A stretch of 64,000 nt of DNA from Pseudarthrobacter sulfonivorans (GCF_014712225.1 NZ_JACXBW010000005.1:186001-250000); one strand, 5' to 3'. Numbered from the stretch's first letter, positions 18,017-28,259 are shown. The notes: generated by a model not told the origin, from the letters alone. Program-made: numbers and translations.

Positions 18017-18491
18017 GGGCACGTTCAAGGAAATGTTCCGGCGCCACGCTGCCGGCGTCGCGATCATCACGGTGAACTACCAGGGTGAGCCGTACGGCTT
18101 TACGGCCACGTCCGTGGCATCCCTCTCAGCCCAGCCGCCGCGGTTCACCTTCAACATGGCCCGCAGCTCAAGCTCCTGGCCGGCCGTGGCCAACGCCACC
18201 CATCTCGGCGTCCATATGCTGGGCCTGGAAAACCAGGCACTGGCCGACCGCTTCGCGCGGACCAAGGACCGTTTCGGCGGCGATCACTGGGAACTGGGAC
18301 CCCATGATGTCCCGATCCTCAAGGACGTCGCAGGCTGGCTGATCGGCAAGATCCAGATGCGGCTCTCGTTCGAGAACAACGCCGTGGTCGTCGTCGAAGT
18401 GGTGGAGGGTGCCGTGGGCGAGGACGGCTCGCCGCTCCTGTACCACGCAGGCAGTTATGGCCAGCCGGTCCCCCTGGATTACGAAATCTAG
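17994..18491 (+). CDS. flavin reductase family protein (FMN-binding split barrel)
   Basis: Predicted NAD(P)H:flavin oxidoreductase-like protein, 165 residues. Family wording: FRRHAAGVAIITVNYQGEPYGFTATSVASLSAQPP, then WPAVANATHLGVHMLG and the C-terminal YHAGSYGQ. These proteins supply reduced flavin to monooxygenases or use it directly. No monooxygenase partner is adjacent. It ends 4 bp from the convergent dnaE stop, with no terminator visible between. Confidence 0.88.
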   Translation: MSDAAPFEGTFKEMFRRHAAGVAIITVNYQGEPYGFTATSVASLSAQPPRFTFNMARSSSSWPAVANATHLGVHMLGLENQALADRFARTKDRFGGDHWELGPHDVPILKDVAGWLIGKIQMRLSFENNAVVVVEVVEGAVGEDGSPLLYHAGSYGQPVPLDYEI

Positions 18492-18495
18492 CCGC

Positions 18496-21400
18496 CTAGT
18501 TATCCAGGCAGGTCGGCCCGAGGAGGACTTTCAGGTCCCCGAACAGCGACGGGCTTGGATTGACCCTGAGGTGGACCGGGAGGGCCATGACTTCGGTCCG
18601 GGTGTCCCCCTGCAGGTGCAGCCGGACTTCCGAGTTCCCGCGATGGTTCCGCAGGACATCCCCGAGTTCGGTGACCACGGCCTCGGTGGCCTTGTGGGTG
18701 GGCATCGAAATCTGCACCGGACCGTTTGTTCCCTCGCTAAGGTCCGGGACGCTGAGTTCCATGCAGTTCAGTGCCACGGCGCCGTCATCGCGCCGCTGCA
18801 GGCGGCCTTTCACCACTACCACCAGGTCCTCGGCGAGCACCGATGCGATGGGTCCGTAGACCTGGCCGAAGAACATGACCTCGATGGAGCCGCCAAGGTC
18901 TTCGATCTCAGCACGTGCGTAGGCGTTGCCGCTCGCCTTGGCAATCCTTCGGCTGAGCGAGGTGATCATGCCCGAGATGGTGATGATCGAGCCGTCATGC
19001 GGGCCGTCGTCGGCGATGACCGAGGTGATGCTCTGGTCAGCGTGCTGGCTGAGGAGTCCTTCAAGGCCCTGCAGCGGGTGGTCTGAGACATACAGGCCCA
19101 GCATGTCCCGTTCGAAGGAAAGCTTGTCCTTCTTCTCCCACTCCGGCAGGTCGGGAATCTCTATGCTCAGTGACGCCTCGGACTCGGCTTCCTCGAAGCC
19201 GGCGAAGAGGTCGAACTGGCCGATGGCCTCGTTGCGCTTGAGGGTAATGACCGAATCGATGGCCTCCTCATGGATCATCGCCAGCGCGCGGCGATGGTGG
19301 TTGAGGGAGTCGAACGCGCCGGCCTTGATCAGGGATTCAATGGTGCGCTTGTTGCACACCACGGCGGGGACCTTGACCAGGTAATCCTTGAAGGACGTGT
19401 ACGCCCCTTCCTTTTCGCGGGCGGCCACCATGGCTTCGACGGCGTTGACACCCACGTTGCGGATAGCCCCCATGCCGAAGCGGATGTCATTGCCCACCGG
19501 AGTGAAGTTCAGCGCTGACTCGTTGACGTCCGGCGGCAGCACGGTGATTCCCATGCGCCGGCACTCATTGAGGTAGATCGCCGATTTGTCCTTGTCGTCG
19601 CCCACCGAGGTCAGCAGGGCGGCCATGTACTCGGGCGCGTAATGCGCTTTCAGGTAGGCGGTCCAGTACGAAATCACGCCGTACGCGGCCGAGTGCGCCT
19701 TGTTGAAGGCGTAGTCCGAGAACGGGAGCAAAATGTCCCAGAGGGTCTTGACGGCCGCCATGGAATAGCCGTTGTCCTGCATGCCCTGGGAGAAACCGGC
19801 GAACTGCTTGTCCAGCTCGGACTTCTTCTTCTTGCCCATGGCACGCCGGAGGATGTCTGCCTGGCCCAGGGAATACCCGGCGAGTTTCTGCGCCACGGCC
19901 ATAACCTGCTCCTGGTACACGATCAGGCCGTAAGTTCCGCCAAGAATTTCCGCGAGGGGTTCCTTGAGTTCGGGATGGATCGGAATGACTTCCTGGATCC
20001 CGTTCTTTCGCAGGGCATAGTCGGTGTGCGCGTTGGCACCCATCGGACCCGGCCGGTAGAGCGCCAGGACGGCGGAAATGTCTTCGAAGTTGTCAGGCTT
20101 CATCAGCTTCAGGAGCCCACGCATAGGGCCGCCGTCGAGCTGGAACACGCCCAGGGTGTCGCCGCGGGCCATCAGTTCGTAGGAGGCGACGTCGTCCAGG
20201 GCCAGGCTGTCCAGGTCCAGGTCGTGGCCGCGGTTGAGCTTGATGTTCTCCAGGGCGTCGGAAATGATCGTCAGGTTTCGCAGACCCAGGAAGTCCATCT
20301 TGATCAGCCCCAGGCCTTCGCAGGTGGGGTAATCGAACTGCGTGATCACCTGGCCGTCCTGGATGCGGCGCATGATGGGAATGACGTCGATGATGGGGTC
20401 CGAGGACATGATGACGCCCGCGGCGTGGACTCCCCACTGGCGCTTCAGTCCCTCGATGCCGAGCGCCGTCTCGAAGACCTTGGCGGCTTCGGGGTCGGTG
20501 CTGATCAGCTGGCGGAAGTCCCCCGCCTCGCTGTACCGCTTGGAGTCCTTGTTCTGGATGTCGGCCAGCGGGATGTCTTTAGCCATCACGGCAGGCGGCA
20601 GGGCCTTGGTTAGTTGCTCGCCCATGCTGAACGGGTAGCCCAGCACGCGGGAGGAGTCCTTGAGCGCCTGCTTGGTTTTGATGGTCCCGTACGTGACGAT
20701 CATGGCCACGCGTTCGTCACCGTACTTGCGGGTGACGTAGTCGATCACCTCGGACCGGCGGCGATCATCGAAGTCGACGTCGAAGTCAGGCATCGAAACG
20801 CGGTCCGGGTTAAGGAAGCGCTCGAAGATCAGGCCATGGTGCAGCGGATCAAGGTCGGTGATCCGCATGGCGTAGGCAACCATGGAACCCGCGCCCGAAC
20901 CGCGGCCCGGACCGACGCGGATGCCGTTGTTCTTGGCCCAGTTGATAAAGTCGGCCACCACCAGGAAGTAGCCGGGGAATCCCATCGAGGTGATCACTTC
21001 GAGCTCGTAATCAGCCTGCGTGCGGACCTTGTCCGGGACGCCGCCCGGGTACCGGAATTCCAGCCCGGCTGCCACTTCCTTGACCAGCCAGGATGTCTCG
21101 TCCTCGCCCGGCGGGCAGGGGAACCGCGGCATGTAGTTGGCGCCGGTGTTGAACGAGACTTCGCAGCGCTCGGCGATCAGCAGCGTGTTGTCGCACGCGT
21201 CCGGGTGGTCCCGGAACAGCTCGCGCATCTCCTGCGGAGACTTGAGGTAGTAGCCGCTGCCGGAGAACGCAAAACGCGAACCACCATTGTCGTACGTAGG
21301 CTCCAGCAGCGTGGAACCCGACTGGATGGCGAGCAGGGCCTCATGGGCCTTGGCATCATGTTCGTGCGTGTAGTGCAGGTCGTTGGTGGCCACCAGGGGC

Positions 21401-22053
21401 AGGTTCAGATCCTTGGCCAGCCGCAGCAGGTCCCCCGTGACCCGGCGTTCGATGTCCAGCCCGTGGTCCATCAGCTCGCAGAAGTAGTTCTCCGCGCCGA
21501 AAATGTCGCGAAATTCCGACGCCGCTTCCAGGGCCTCGCGGTACTGGCCAAGCCGGAGCCGGGTCTGGACTTCGCCCGACGGGCAGCCGGTGGTGGCGAT
21601 CAGGCCTTCGGAGTAGGTGTTCAGCAGTTCGCGGTCCAAGCGCGGCCATTTACCGAAGACAGCATCCAGGGAGGCGATGGAGGAGGCCCGGAAAAGGTTC
21701 CGCATGCCGGCGTTGTTGTAGCTCAGCAGCGTCATGTGGGTATAGGAGCCACCGCCGGAGATGTCGTCCTTGCGCTGGTGTTCCTCACCCCAGCGGACAC
21801 GGCTCTTATCCGTCCGCGCAGTACCGGGGGTCACATAGGCTTCGACGCCGATAATCGGTTTGATGCCCTGGTCGGTGGCACGCTTCCAGAAGTCGAAGGC
21901 GCCGAACAGGTAGCCGTGGTCGGTGGTGGCGAGGGCTGGCATGCCGAGGCGTTCTGTCTCATTGAAAAGCTCTCCCAGACGGGCGGCGCCGTCCAACATG
22001 GAGTACTCGGTGTGGTTGTGGAGATGAACGAACGAGGCATTGCTGGAAGTCAC
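18496..22053 (-). CDS. dnaE: DNA polymerase III subunit alpha
   Basis: Replicative DNA polymerase. 1185 residues: N-terminal PHP domain (HLHNHTEYSMLDG, residues 10-22), polymerase core with the catalytic MPDFDVDFDDRR (about residue 420) and GPGRGSGAGSMVAYA, a tau-binding/finger region (GRAMGKKKKSEL, FNKAHSAAYG), then an OB-fold (ITISGMITSLSRR). Length is typical for actinobacterial DnaE1. The GTG start is preceded by TAGAAT-N6, so the mRNA may be leaderless. It lies downstream of lspA and the pseudouridine synthase gene on the same strand. Confidence 0.97.
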   Translation of the reverse strand: MTSSNASFVHLHNHTEYSMLDGAARLGELFNETERLGMPALATTDHGYLFGAFDFWKRATDQGIKPIIGVEAYVTPGTARTDKSRVRWGEEHQRKDDISGGGSYTHMTLLSYNNAGMRNLFRASSIASLDAVFGKWPRLDRELLNTYSEGLIATTGCPSGEVQTRLRLGQYREALEAASEFRDIFGAENYFCELMDHGLDIERRVTGDLLRLAKDLNLPLVATNDLHYTHEHDAKAHEALLAIQSGSTLLEPTYDNGGSRFAFSGSGYYLKSPQEMRELFRDHPDACDNTLLIAERCEVSFNTGANYMPRFPCPPGEDETSWLVKEVAAGLEFRYPGGVPDKVRTQADYELEVITSMGFPGYFLVVADFINWAKNNGIRVGPGRGSGAGSMVAYAMRITDLDPLHHGLIFERFLNPDRVSMPDFDVDFDDRRRSEVIDYVTRKYGDERVAMIVTYGTIKTKQALKDSSRVLGYPFSMGEQLTKALPPAVMAKDIPLADIQNKDSKRYSEAGDFRQLISTDPEAAKVFETALGIEGLKRQWGVHAAGVIMSSDPIIDVIPIMRRIQDGQVITQFDYPTCEGLGLIKMDFLGLRNLTIISDALENIKLNRGHDLDLDSLALDDVASYELMARGDTLGVFQLDGGPMRGLLKLMKPDNFEDISAVLALYRPGPMGANAHTDYALRKNGIQEVIPIHPELKEPLAEILGGTYGLIVYQEQVMAVAQKLAGYSLGQADILRRAMGKKKKSELDKQFAGFSQGMQDNGYSMAAVKTLWDILLPFSDYAFNKAHSAAYGVISYWTAYLKAHYAPEYMAALLTSVGDDKDKSAIYLNECRRMGITVLPPDVNESALNFTPVGNDIRFGMGAIRNVGVNAVEAMVAAREKEGAYTSFKDYLVKVPAVVCNKRTIESLIKAGAFDSLNHHRRALAMIHEEAIDSVITLKRNEAIGQFDLFAGFEEAESEASLSIEIPDLPEWEKKDKLSFERDMLGLYVSDHPLQGLEGLLSQHADQSITSVIADDGPHDGSIITISGMITSLSRRIAKASGNAYARAEIEDLGGSIEVMFFGQVYGPIASVLAEDLVVVVKGRLQRRDDGAVALNCMELSVPDLSEGTNGPVQISMPTHKATEAVVTELGDVLRNHRGNSEVRLHLQGDTRTEVMALPVHLRVNPSPSLFGDLKVLLGPTCLDN

Positions 22054-22059
22054 CGGACC

Positions 22060-22065
22060 ATTCTA
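22060..22065 (-). promoter_or_regulatory. -10 element (TAGAAT) of dnaE, leaderless arrangement
   Basis: TAGAAT on the minus strand, 6 nt before the dnaE GTG at 22053; no Shine-Dalgarno is seen. Confidence 0.6.
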
Positions 22066-22103
22066 AGCGCTGGCCGGCCGTCCCTGCCGCAGCGACCCAG
22101 CGC

Positions 22104-23030
22104 CTAGGCCTGGCCCGACTCCAAGACCTCCAAAGCGTAGGCCAGGTCCTGCGGGTATTCGCTGGTGACTGTCACACGCTCGCCGGTGACGGGGTGGTCA
22201 AAACCGAGCTGGCGTGCATGCAGCCATTGCCGTGTCAGGCCCAGTGTCGCGGCGAGCCGGGGATCAGCGCCGTAGGTCAGGTCGCCGGCGCACGGGTGGC
22301 GCAGGGCCGAAAAGTGGACCCGGATCTGGTGGGTGCGGCCCGTTTCCAAGTGCACTTCCACCAGGGTTGCCTTGCCAAACGCTTCGAGCACCTCGTAGTG
22401 CGTGATCGACGGGCGGCCGTCCTCGATCACCGCGAAGCGCCAGTCGTGTCCGGGGTGGCGGCCGATCGGGGCGTCAATGGTGCCCTCCAGCGGATCCGGG
22501 AGCCCCTGGACCACCGCGTGATAGACCTTGTCCACGGTGCGTTCCTTGAAGGCACGCTTCAGGGCGGTATAGGCGCGCTCGGTCTTGGCCACGACCATCA
22601 CGCCGGACGTGCCGACGTCGAGCCTGTGGACGATACCCACCCGTTCGGGGGCCCCCGAGGTGGAGATCCGGTAACCGGCTCCGGCGAGGCCGCCCACTAC
22701 GGTGGGCCCCACCCACCCGGGCGAAGGATGCGCGGCAACCCCTACGGGCTTGTCCACCACAACAAAATCGTCGTCGTCGAGCAGGATTTTCAGGCCTTCC
22801 ACAACTTCCTCCACCACTTCGAGCGGGTCCCGTCGTTCAGGCACCGTCACTTCCAGGACGTCCCCGGCCACCAGGCGCGCGGACTTTCCGAGTTTCTTAC
22901 CGCGGCTGAGCACGTTGCCTTCGGCAATGAGGGTCGCCGCCAGCGACCGGGAAATCCCCATCAGCCCCGCGAGCCCGGCATCCGCCCGGTTTCCGCCGAA
23001 TTCGTCGGCCACCACCACGCGCTCAGGCAT
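22104..23030 (-). CDS. RluA/RluD-family 23S rRNA pseudouridine synthase
   Basis: Isomerises uridine to pseudouridine in large-subunit rRNA. 308 residues: an S4 RNA-binding domain at the N terminus ([24 protein letters not shown]), then the catalytic domain with [14 protein letters not shown] and [16 protein letters not shown], whose Asp is catalytic, and the [10 protein letters not shown] motif. The start at 23030 ([11 protein letters not shown]) overlaps the lspA stop by 8 nt, the usual lspA-rluD arrangement, so they are coupled. Exact rRNA position not deducible. Confidence 0.92.
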   Translation of the reverse strand: MPERVVVADEFGGNRADAGLAGLMGISRSLAATLIAEGNVLSRGKKLGKSARLVAGDVLEVTVPERRDPLEVVEEVVEGLKILLDDDDFVVVDKPVGVAAHPSPGWVGPTVVGGLAGAGYRISTSGAPERVGIVHRLDVGTSGVMVVAKTERAYTALKRAFKERTVDKVYHAVVQGLPDPLEGTIDAPIGRHPGHDWRFAVIEDGRPSITHYEVLEAFGKATLVEVHLETGRTHQIRVHFSALRHPCAGDLTYGADPRLAATLGLTRQWLHARQLGFDHPVTGERVTVTSEYPQDLAYALEVLESGQA

Positions 23031-23595
23031 TGCCGGACTTTTCCTTGGGCGGCGCGACATGCCGGGAGCCATCCAGCGATATCCCCCGCAGCGTCAGGAT
23101 ACAAATGATGGACACCGCGGAGACCACGGCGGAATCGGCGATGTTGAAAATCGCGAAGTTGGGCAGCTGGATGAAGTCCACCACGTGCCCCATGGCAAAG
23201 GACGGCTCCCGGAACAGCCGGTCCGTCAGGTTGCCCAGCGCACCACCGAGGAGCAGGCCCAATGCCAGGGCCCACCAGGCCGAGCCGAGCTTGCGCACCT
23301 GGAACAGGATGGCAATGGAAACCCCGGCCATGATGATGGAAAACACCCACGTCACGTTCTCGCCGATGGAAAAGGCGGCGCCGGAATTCCGGATGAAGTA
23401 CCAGTGCAGGAGCGGGGGCAGCACGGGTATACGCTCCCCTTCCACCATGGTGGTGGTCACCCAGATTTTGGTCAGCTGGTCAAAGGCATACGCAAAGACT
23501 GCGAAGCCCGCGAAAAGCGAGAGCAGAAGCCTTTTCCCTGGACGGGATGATGAGGGTGCGGGGGGTGCAGCGTCGGCGGCGAGGTCGTCAGTCAT
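23023..23595 (-). CDS. lspA: lipoprotein signal peptidase II
   Basis: Membrane aspartyl protease that cleaves signal peptides of diacylated prolipoproteins. 190 residues with four hydrophobic helices. The catalytic Asp pair lies in GNLTDRL and FNIADSAV, with NSGAAFS and [11 protein letters not shown] as further family motifs. The start at 23595 ([11 protein letters not shown]) is preceded by GAAAG; the 46-residue in-frame extension has non-coding character. The N-terminal 25 residues and the C-terminal tail (PKEKSGNA) are additions typical of actinobacteria. The lipoprotein at 45800 would be a substrate. Confidence 0.94.
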   Translation of the reverse strand: MTDDLAADAAPPAPSSSRPGKRLLLSLFAGFAVFAYAFDQLTKIWVTTTMVEGERIPVLPPLLHWYFIRNSGAAFSIGENVTWVFSIIMAGVSIAILFQVRKLGSAWWALALGLLLGGALGNLTDRLFREPSFAMGHVVDFIQLPNFAIFNIADSAVVSAVSIICILTLRGISLDGSRHVAPPKEKSGNA

Positions 23596-23629
23596 GGTGC
23601 TTTCATTTGTAAAACCGGTGTTAATCACA

Positions 23630-23666
23630 AAAGCCGGCGGCCGAGGAATCCTCAGCCACCGGCTTT
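23630..23666 (-). terminator. intrinsic terminator after divIVA
   Basis: A 17-bp stem (AAAGCCGG outer part perfect, inner part with two GU pairs) and a 3-nt loop, followed on the minus strand by T-containing sequence. It lies 21 bp after the divIVA stop and upstream of lspA. Confidence 0.8.
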
Positions 23667-23686
23667 CAGAATACGTGCTTGACGGA

Positions 23687-24382
23687 CTAGTTCGCTTCGA
23701 CCTCAGGCGCCGCGACAGAACCGCGGGCGTCAAGGTCGCGCAGCTGGCCTTCGATGTAGGCCTTCAGGCGTGAGCGGTAATCGCGTTCGAATCCACGGAG
23801 CTGCTCGACCTTGCGCTCCAGGACGGACCGCTGCTGCTCCAGTGCGCCGAGGATCTTGCGGGACTTCTCCTGGGCATCGTTGACCAGGCTGCTGGCCTCG
23901 ATCTGGGCCTCGGCGATGATCTTGTCCTTCTGGGACTGGCCATCCGCCACGTGACGGTCGTGCATCTGCTGGGCCATGGCGAGCAGGCCGGCGGCGGACT
24001 CGGCGGAAACGCTGCTTCCGGCGGCGGGCGCGGGGGCAGCAGCAGGAACGGCTGCAACGGCGGCTGCCGGCTCGGCTTCCTTCTTCTTCGCAGCGTCGGG
24101 AGCCTTCGTCTCGGCCTCGGCCTTCGCCGGAGCTTCAACCTTGTCCAGCTTGGCCGGTGCGGGGACCTTCTCAACCACGGGTGCGGCTGCAGCGGAGCTG
24201 GCAGGCACGGCGGAACCGGACTCGGCAAGCTTCTTCCGGAGCTCGTCGTTCTCCTGGTTCAGGCGCCTGAGTTCCACAACGATTTCGTCCAGGAAGTCGT
24301 CAACTTCGTCCTGGTCATAGCCTTCGCGGAACTTGGTCGGCTGAAAGCGCTTGTTGACAACGTCTTCTGGCGTCAAAGCCAT
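23687..24382 (-). CDS. divIVA: DivIVA/Wag31 polar growth and septum-site protein
   Basis: Coiled-coil protein that marks negatively curved membrane and organises wall growth in actinobacteria. 231 residues: the N-terminal lipid-binding head MALTPEDVVNKRFQPTKFREGYDQDEVDDFLDEI, then a coiled coil, an Ala/Pro/Glu-rich linker (about 68-125), and a second coiled coil (about 127-215) ending EVEAN. Shine-Dalgarno GAGGTGA. It lies between yggT and lspA, as in the extended dcw cluster of Gram-positives. Confidence 0.95.
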   Translation of the reverse strand: MALTPEDVVNKRFQPTKFREGYDQDEVDDFLDEIVVELRRLNQENDELRKKLAESGSAVPASSAAAAPVVEKVPAPAKLDKVEAPAKAEAETKAPDAAKKKEAEPAAAVAAVPAAAPAPAAGSSVSAESAAGLLAMAQQMHDRHVADGQSQKDKIIAEAQIEASSLVNDAQEKSRKILGALEQQRSVLERKVEQLRGFERDYRSRLKAYIEGQLRDLDARGSVAAPEVEAN

Positions 24383-24560
24383 CTGGTCACCTCATTGGTC
24401 TAGTTAGTCAGTAGGCCTTCCGGCCGTCAAAACTACGGTACCTAAAATCTGTCTCGTTCCTCTAATTCAACACTGGGTGTCAAACCGGAGATTTTTTTCG
24501 CTTCACAGGGAAGTGTTCCATTCCAGGAACCACCCCTGAACTGCTAGGTCTTGTCGAAGA

Positions 24561-24848
24561 TTACGCGAAACCCCTGGTCACCGCCATTGCGATACTCACC
24601 GCAATGAAGAGAACCAGGAATCCGAGGTCCAGGGTCACTCCGCCGAGCCTCAGCGGGGGGATGACCCGCCGGAGCCCCTTGAGTGGCGGGTCAGTCACCG
24701 AATACACCGTGTGCGCGGCCACGAGGGCCACACCGCGGGGGCGCCATTCCCTGGCAAACATCTGCACCCAGTCAAAGACCAGGCGGATGATCAGGGCTAC
24801 GAAGAACAGCAGCAGGGCAATATAGAGAAGTCCGAAAACAATTCCCAT
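24561..24848 (-). CDS. YggT family membrane protein
   Basis: 95 residues with two membrane helices (N-terminal IVFGLLYIALLLFFVALIIRL; C-terminal LDLGFLVLFIAVSIAMAV) flanking the conserved YSVTDPPLKGLRRVIPPLRLGG loop. YggT proteins sit between sepF and divIVA in most Gram-positives, as here, and are linked to division or osmotic tolerance, but the molecular role is unknown. The 178-bp gap to divIVA contains an imperfect GTTCC-N6-GGAAC repeat and the divIVA promoter region. Confidence 0.9.
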   Translation of the reverse strand: MGIVFGLLYIALLLFFVALIIRLVFDWVQMFAREWRPRGVALVAAHTVYSVTDPPLKGLRRVIPPLRLGGVTLDLGFLVLFIAVSIAMAVTRGFA

Positions 24849-24920
24849 GACTTAACTCATATCTCCATGTCCATTCCTTATACCGCAGTGTCCTGCCAAC
24901 GTTTCTTGTCTATTTCAGCA

Positions 24921-24954
24921 CAGATGCCAGACAGGTGTCCCTGCCTGGCATCTG
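24921..24954 (-). terminator. hairpin after sepF
   Basis: CAGATGCCAG-A-CAGG pairs with CCTG-C-CTGGCATCTG: a 15-bp stem with one mismatch and a 4-nt loop, 16 bp beyond the sepF stop. No strong U-run; it could be a partial terminator before yggT. Confidence 0.6.
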
Positions 24955-24969
24955 CTCTAAGCTTTGTGG

Positions 24970-25500
24970 CTAGCTTTGGTTGAAAAAGCTGGCCTGGGTC
25001 TCGCTGACCTTCTTGTCATCGCCGATGACCTCTATGTACGACGGCGAGAGCAGGAAGACCTTGTTCGTCACCCTCTCGATGCTGCCACGGAGGCCGAACA
25101 CGAGTCCTGCCGAGAAATCAACGAGCCGCTTGGCATCAGCCTCGCCCATGTCGGTGACGTTCATGATGACGGGAATGCCGTCGCGGAAACTCTCACCGAT
25201 GAGCTTGGCGTCATTGTAGGACCGCGGGTGGATCGTGGTGATCTGCCGAAGTCCGGACGTTTCTTCGCGGCTCGAGGCCGCACGCTTGATGGGGGTCACG
25301 GGTGCGCGGTATTCCTCTTCAGGGGCGTGGACCGATTCACGGCTGACTTCGCGGACCGGTGCAGGGGCCCGGCGTTCCTCGCGGTCAGCTTCCATTGAAT
25401 CGTCCTCGTCCTTACGTGTTGTGGTGTGCTCGGACTCGTAGTGTTCATCGCCGTCGGCGAGCCCAAGATAGATCATTGTCTTGCGCAGAGCGCCGGCCAT
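24970..25500 (-). CDS. sepF: cell division protein SepF
   Basis: Membrane-binding FtsZ anchor, needed in actinobacteria because they lack FtsA. 176 residues: the N-terminal amphipathic helix [14 protein letters not shown], an acidic/proline linker (20-80), and the SepF beta/alpha core ([44 protein letters not shown]). Shine-Dalgarno AGGAG. It is followed by yggT and preceded by yggS, in the canonical order. Confidence 0.95.
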   Translation of the reverse strand: MAGALRKTMIYLGLADGDEHYESEHTTTRKDEDDSMEADREERRAPAPVREVSRESVHAPEEEYRAPVTPIKRAASSREETSGLRQITTIHPRSYNDAKLIGESFRDGIPVIMNVTDMGEADAKRLVDFSAGLVFGLRGSIERVTNKVFLLSPSYIEVIGDDKKVSETQASFFNQS

Positions 25501-25589
25501 GGTCGACTCCTAATCGTGTCCGTAGGCGGGCCGCCCAATAACTTGACAGCACTGGAATCCCCCGCCACTCACTTCCTATGTGCTCGACG

Positions 25590-26330
25590 CTACCCCACGG
25601 TGGGACGCGATCCGAGAATATCGGAACCGATTCGCAGGTGTGTCGCCCCGAACCTGATTGCCGCTTCCAGGTCCTGGCTCATGCCCGCAGAGATGGCTGT
25701 TGCAGACGGATGCACAGCCACCAGGGACACTGACATGGCGGCGAGTTTTTCGAAGGCCACCTCCGGACTGGTCCCGAGGGGGGCTACTGCCATCACGCCT
25801 GCCAACTCCAGTCCGTCGGCCGCGGCCAGCCTGTCAGCGAGGAGCGGCACTTCACCCGGCGTCGCCCCACCGCGGTGGGCGCCGGCGTCGTCATCGAGAC
25901 TGACCTGGATGAAGCACTGAAGGGCGCCGCGGCCGGTCCGGTCCTGCTCCGCGGCGATGGCGCGCTCCAGGCCATCAACCAAGCCCGTCCGGTCGATGGA
26001 GTGGACGGCATGGGCGTACTTGGCCACAGACTTGGCTTTCTTGCTCTGCAACTGTCCGACAAAGTGCCAGTTGAGCCCGAGGTCGGCCAGTTCGGCGGCC
26101 TTGCTTGAGGCTTCCTGATCACGGTTTTCGCCCACATCGCCTACCCCCAAGGCAGCCAGGCGCCTGATGTCCGCGGCCGGATGGAACTTGGTGACCACGA
26201 TCAGTGTGGGCACCCCATCGCCGCGGCCTGCCTCCGTCATGGCGGATCCGATACGCCGCTGAACCGCGGCCAGCCGTTCCGCCAGCTCCGAGATCCGCGC
26301 GGTGCCTTCCGCGGTCATTCCGTCATTCAT
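25590..26330 (-). CDS. YggS-family PLP homeostasis protein
   Basis: Pyridoxal-phosphate-binding alanine-racemase-fold protein that buffers PLP and affects amino- and keto-acid pools. 246 residues from the start MNDGMTAEGT at 26330, which overlaps the pgeF stop by 8 nt. The PLP Lys is in LIVVTKFHPAADI; GENRDQE and WHFVGQLQSKKAK are family blocks, and the C-terminal RIGSDILGSRP phosphate-binding segment is present. The downstream ATG at 26318 is an alternative start. Confidence 0.93.
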   Translation of the reverse strand: MNDGMTAEGTARISELAERLAAVQRRIGSAMTEAGRGDGVPTLIVVTKFHPAADIRRLAALGVGDVGENRDQEASSKAAELADLGLNWHFVGQLQSKKAKSVAKYAHAVHSIDRTGLVDGLERAIAAEQDRTGRGALQCFIQVSLDDDAGAHRGGATPGEVPLLADRLAAADGLELAGVMAVAPLGTSPEVAFEKLAAMSVSLVAVHPSATAISAGMSQDLEAAIRFGATHLRIGSDILGSRPTVG

Positions 26331-27015
26331 GGGACCACACGAGTCCGGCAAAGCGTCCGGTAGCGGCGGAGCGACGGTAGGAGAACAGCTGATCACTTTC
26401 GAGTGTGCACTGCCCGGCGTACTCAAGAACCACCCCGGCGGCCTCCAGCTGGCTGCGCGCTCCCGCCGGCAGATCCAGCGCGGGAGTCCCCCATGACGTT
26501 TCAGCCCAGGCTGACGGCACCTGCCCAGCCACCCGGTCACGGAGGTCTGCGGGAACTTCGTAGCAGTTGCCACAGATTGACGGGCCCAGCCAGGCCCGGA
26601 TGCCGGAGGCACCGGCTGCCCGCATGCGTTCCACTGCTGCGGGCAGAATGCCGTTGGCTACTCCCGGCCGGCCCGCGTGGACAGCGGCCAGGACCGGACC
26701 GCCATCCGGGCCGTGCCCCACGAGCACCGCCGGGATACAGTCCGCCACCATGACCGCGAGCGGCAGCCCCCGGGACACCATGGCGTCAGCCGTCGGCGAG
26801 GGAGTGCCGGGCTCCATCATTTCCACCGTTGAGCCATGGACCTGGTCCATGAACCGCAGGGAGCCCGGGGCCAGGTCCACGGCGTCCTCCAGCATCCTGC
26901 GGCGCCGCCGGACCTCGGCAGCGTCGTCACCTACATGGAGGGCCAGATTGCCGGCGCTCAGGTCCGTAAAAGCCACACTCACGCCGGGTGAGACTTCAGC
27001 CCGCCAAAGGAACAA
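26323..27015 (-). CDS. pgeF: peptidoglycan editing factor / multicopper polyphenol oxidase (YfiH) family
   Basis: 230 residues. Zn ligands of the family are visible: His in QVHG, Cys in VMVADCIPAVL and His in AAVHAGRPG. In E. coli the PgeF protein removes mis-incorporated Ser muropeptide precursors; other members show purine-nucleoside or laccase activity, so the function here is inferred from its place between ftsZ and yggS. It starts 8 nt after the ftsZ stop, so it is co-transcribed with ftsZ. Confidence 0.9.
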   Translation of the reverse strand: MFLWRAEVSPGVSVAFTDLSAGNLALHVGDDAAEVRRRRRMLEDAVDLAPGSLRFMDQVHGSTVEMMEPGTPSPTADAMVSRGLPLAVMVADCIPAVLVGHGPDGGPVLAAVHAGRPGVANGILPAAVERMRAAGASGIRAWLGPSICGNCYEVPADLRDRVAGQVPSAWAETSWGTPALDLPAGARSQLEAAGVVLEYAGQCTLESDQLFSYRRSAATGRFAGLVWSHE

Positions 27016-27023
27016 GCCGTGCC

Positions 27024-28259
27024 CTACTTCAGGAAGTCGGGGACATCCAGGTCATCGGCGCGGTTCCCCGAGAGATCCGGCTCCACTACTGAGGGAAGGT
27101 CGACGTCGAAGCCTGAGTCCGCGGGGACGGCCGACGGGCGCTGCTGGCCCCAGTTGCTGAGCCCGGAGGCACCTACCCCGGCGTGGACAGGCTGCGTGTT
27201 CATCTGGTGGCTGCCGCCGCCGGACGTGGGGGCCTGAGCCGGTGCAGGAGCCGCGGCGGGCCGCTGCGGCGCCACCTGCGGCTGCGACTGGTCCATGGAG
27301 GGCGAGGTGGCCTTCACGTCGTCGAAGCCGGCGGCGATGACCGTGACACGGGCTTCGTCGCCGAGGGCGTCGTCGATCACGGCACCGAAGATGATGTTGG
27401 CTTCGGGGTGGGCCACTTCCTGGACCAGGCGTGCGGCTTCGTTGATTTCAAAGAGCCCGAGGTCAGAGCCGCCCTGGATGGACAGCAGGACACCGTGGGC
27501 ACCGTCGATCGAGGCTTCCAGCAGCGGGGAGGCGATGGCCAGTTCCGCAGCCTTCACGGCACGGTCCTCACCGCGTGCGGAGCCGATGCCCATGAGGGCC
27601 GAGCCTGCACCCTGCATGACGGACTTGACGTCGGCGAAGTCCAGGTTGATCAGGCCGGGGGTGGTGATGAGGTCCGTGATGCCCTGGACACCGGACAGCA
27701 GGACCTGGTCAGCGGAACGGAAAGCGTCCAGGACGGAGACGTTGCGGTCGCTGATGGAAAGGAGTCGATCGTTCGGGATCACGATCAGGGTGTCCACCTC
27801 GTCGCGGAGGGCGTCGATGCCCGCCTCGGCCGAGCCGGCACGGCGGCGGCCCTCGAACGTGAACGGACGGGTGACCACACCGATGGTCAGCGCGCCGAGG
27901 GAGCGGGCGATTCGGGCCACGACGGGAGCGCCACCGGTTCCGGTGCCGCCGCCTTCGCCGGCGGTCACGAAGACCATGTCGGCGCCGCGGATGACCTCTT
28001 CGATCTCGTCGGCGTGGTCCTCGGCCGCCTGCTTGCCCACCTCAGGGTTGGCGCCAGCGCCGAGGCCGCGGGTCAGCTCACGCCCGACATCGAGCTTGAC
28101 GTCGGCGTCACTCATCAGCAGTGCCTGCGCATCTGTGTTGATGGCGATGAACTCGACACCCCGGAGGCCGACCTCGATCATGCGGTTGACTGCGTTCACG
28201 CCACCGCCGCCGATGCCGACGACCTTGATGACGGCCAAGTAATTCTGCGGAGCTGCCAC
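27024..28259 (-). CDS. ftsZ: cell division GTPase FtsZ
   Basis: Tubulin-like GTPase forming the Z ring. 411 residues: N-terminal [13 protein letters not shown], GTPase signature [10 protein letters not shown] (about residue 105), FTFEGRRR, and the T7 loop [11 protein letters not shown]. An Ala/Pro/Gln-rich linker (about 320-390) leads to the conserved C-terminal tail ending LDVPDFLK, which binds SepF. GTG start with AAGGGA upstream. The 202-bp upstream gap to ftsQ contains a promoter candidate and a 19-bp palindrome, so ftsZ can be expressed independently of the large mur operon. Confidence 0.98.
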   Translation of the reverse strand: MAAPQNYLAVIKVVGIGGGGVNAVNRMIEVGLRGVEFIAINTDAQALLMSDADVKLDVGRELTRGLGAGANPEVGKQAAEDHADEIEEVIRGADMVFVTAGEGGGTGTGGAPVVARIARSLGALTIGVVTRPFTFEGRRRAGSAEAGIDALRDEVDTLIVIPNDRLLSISDRNVSVLDAFRSADQVLLSGVQGITDLITTPGLINLDFADVKSVMQGAGSALMGIGSARGEDRAVKAAELAIASPLLEASIDGAHGVLLSIQGGSDLGLFEINEAARLVQEVAHPEANIIFGAVIDDALGDEARVTVIAAGFDDVKATSPSMDQSQPQVAPQRPAAAPAPAQAPTSGGGSHQMNTQPVHAGVGASGLSNWGQQRPSAVPADSGFDVDLPSVVEPDLSGNRADDLDVPDFLK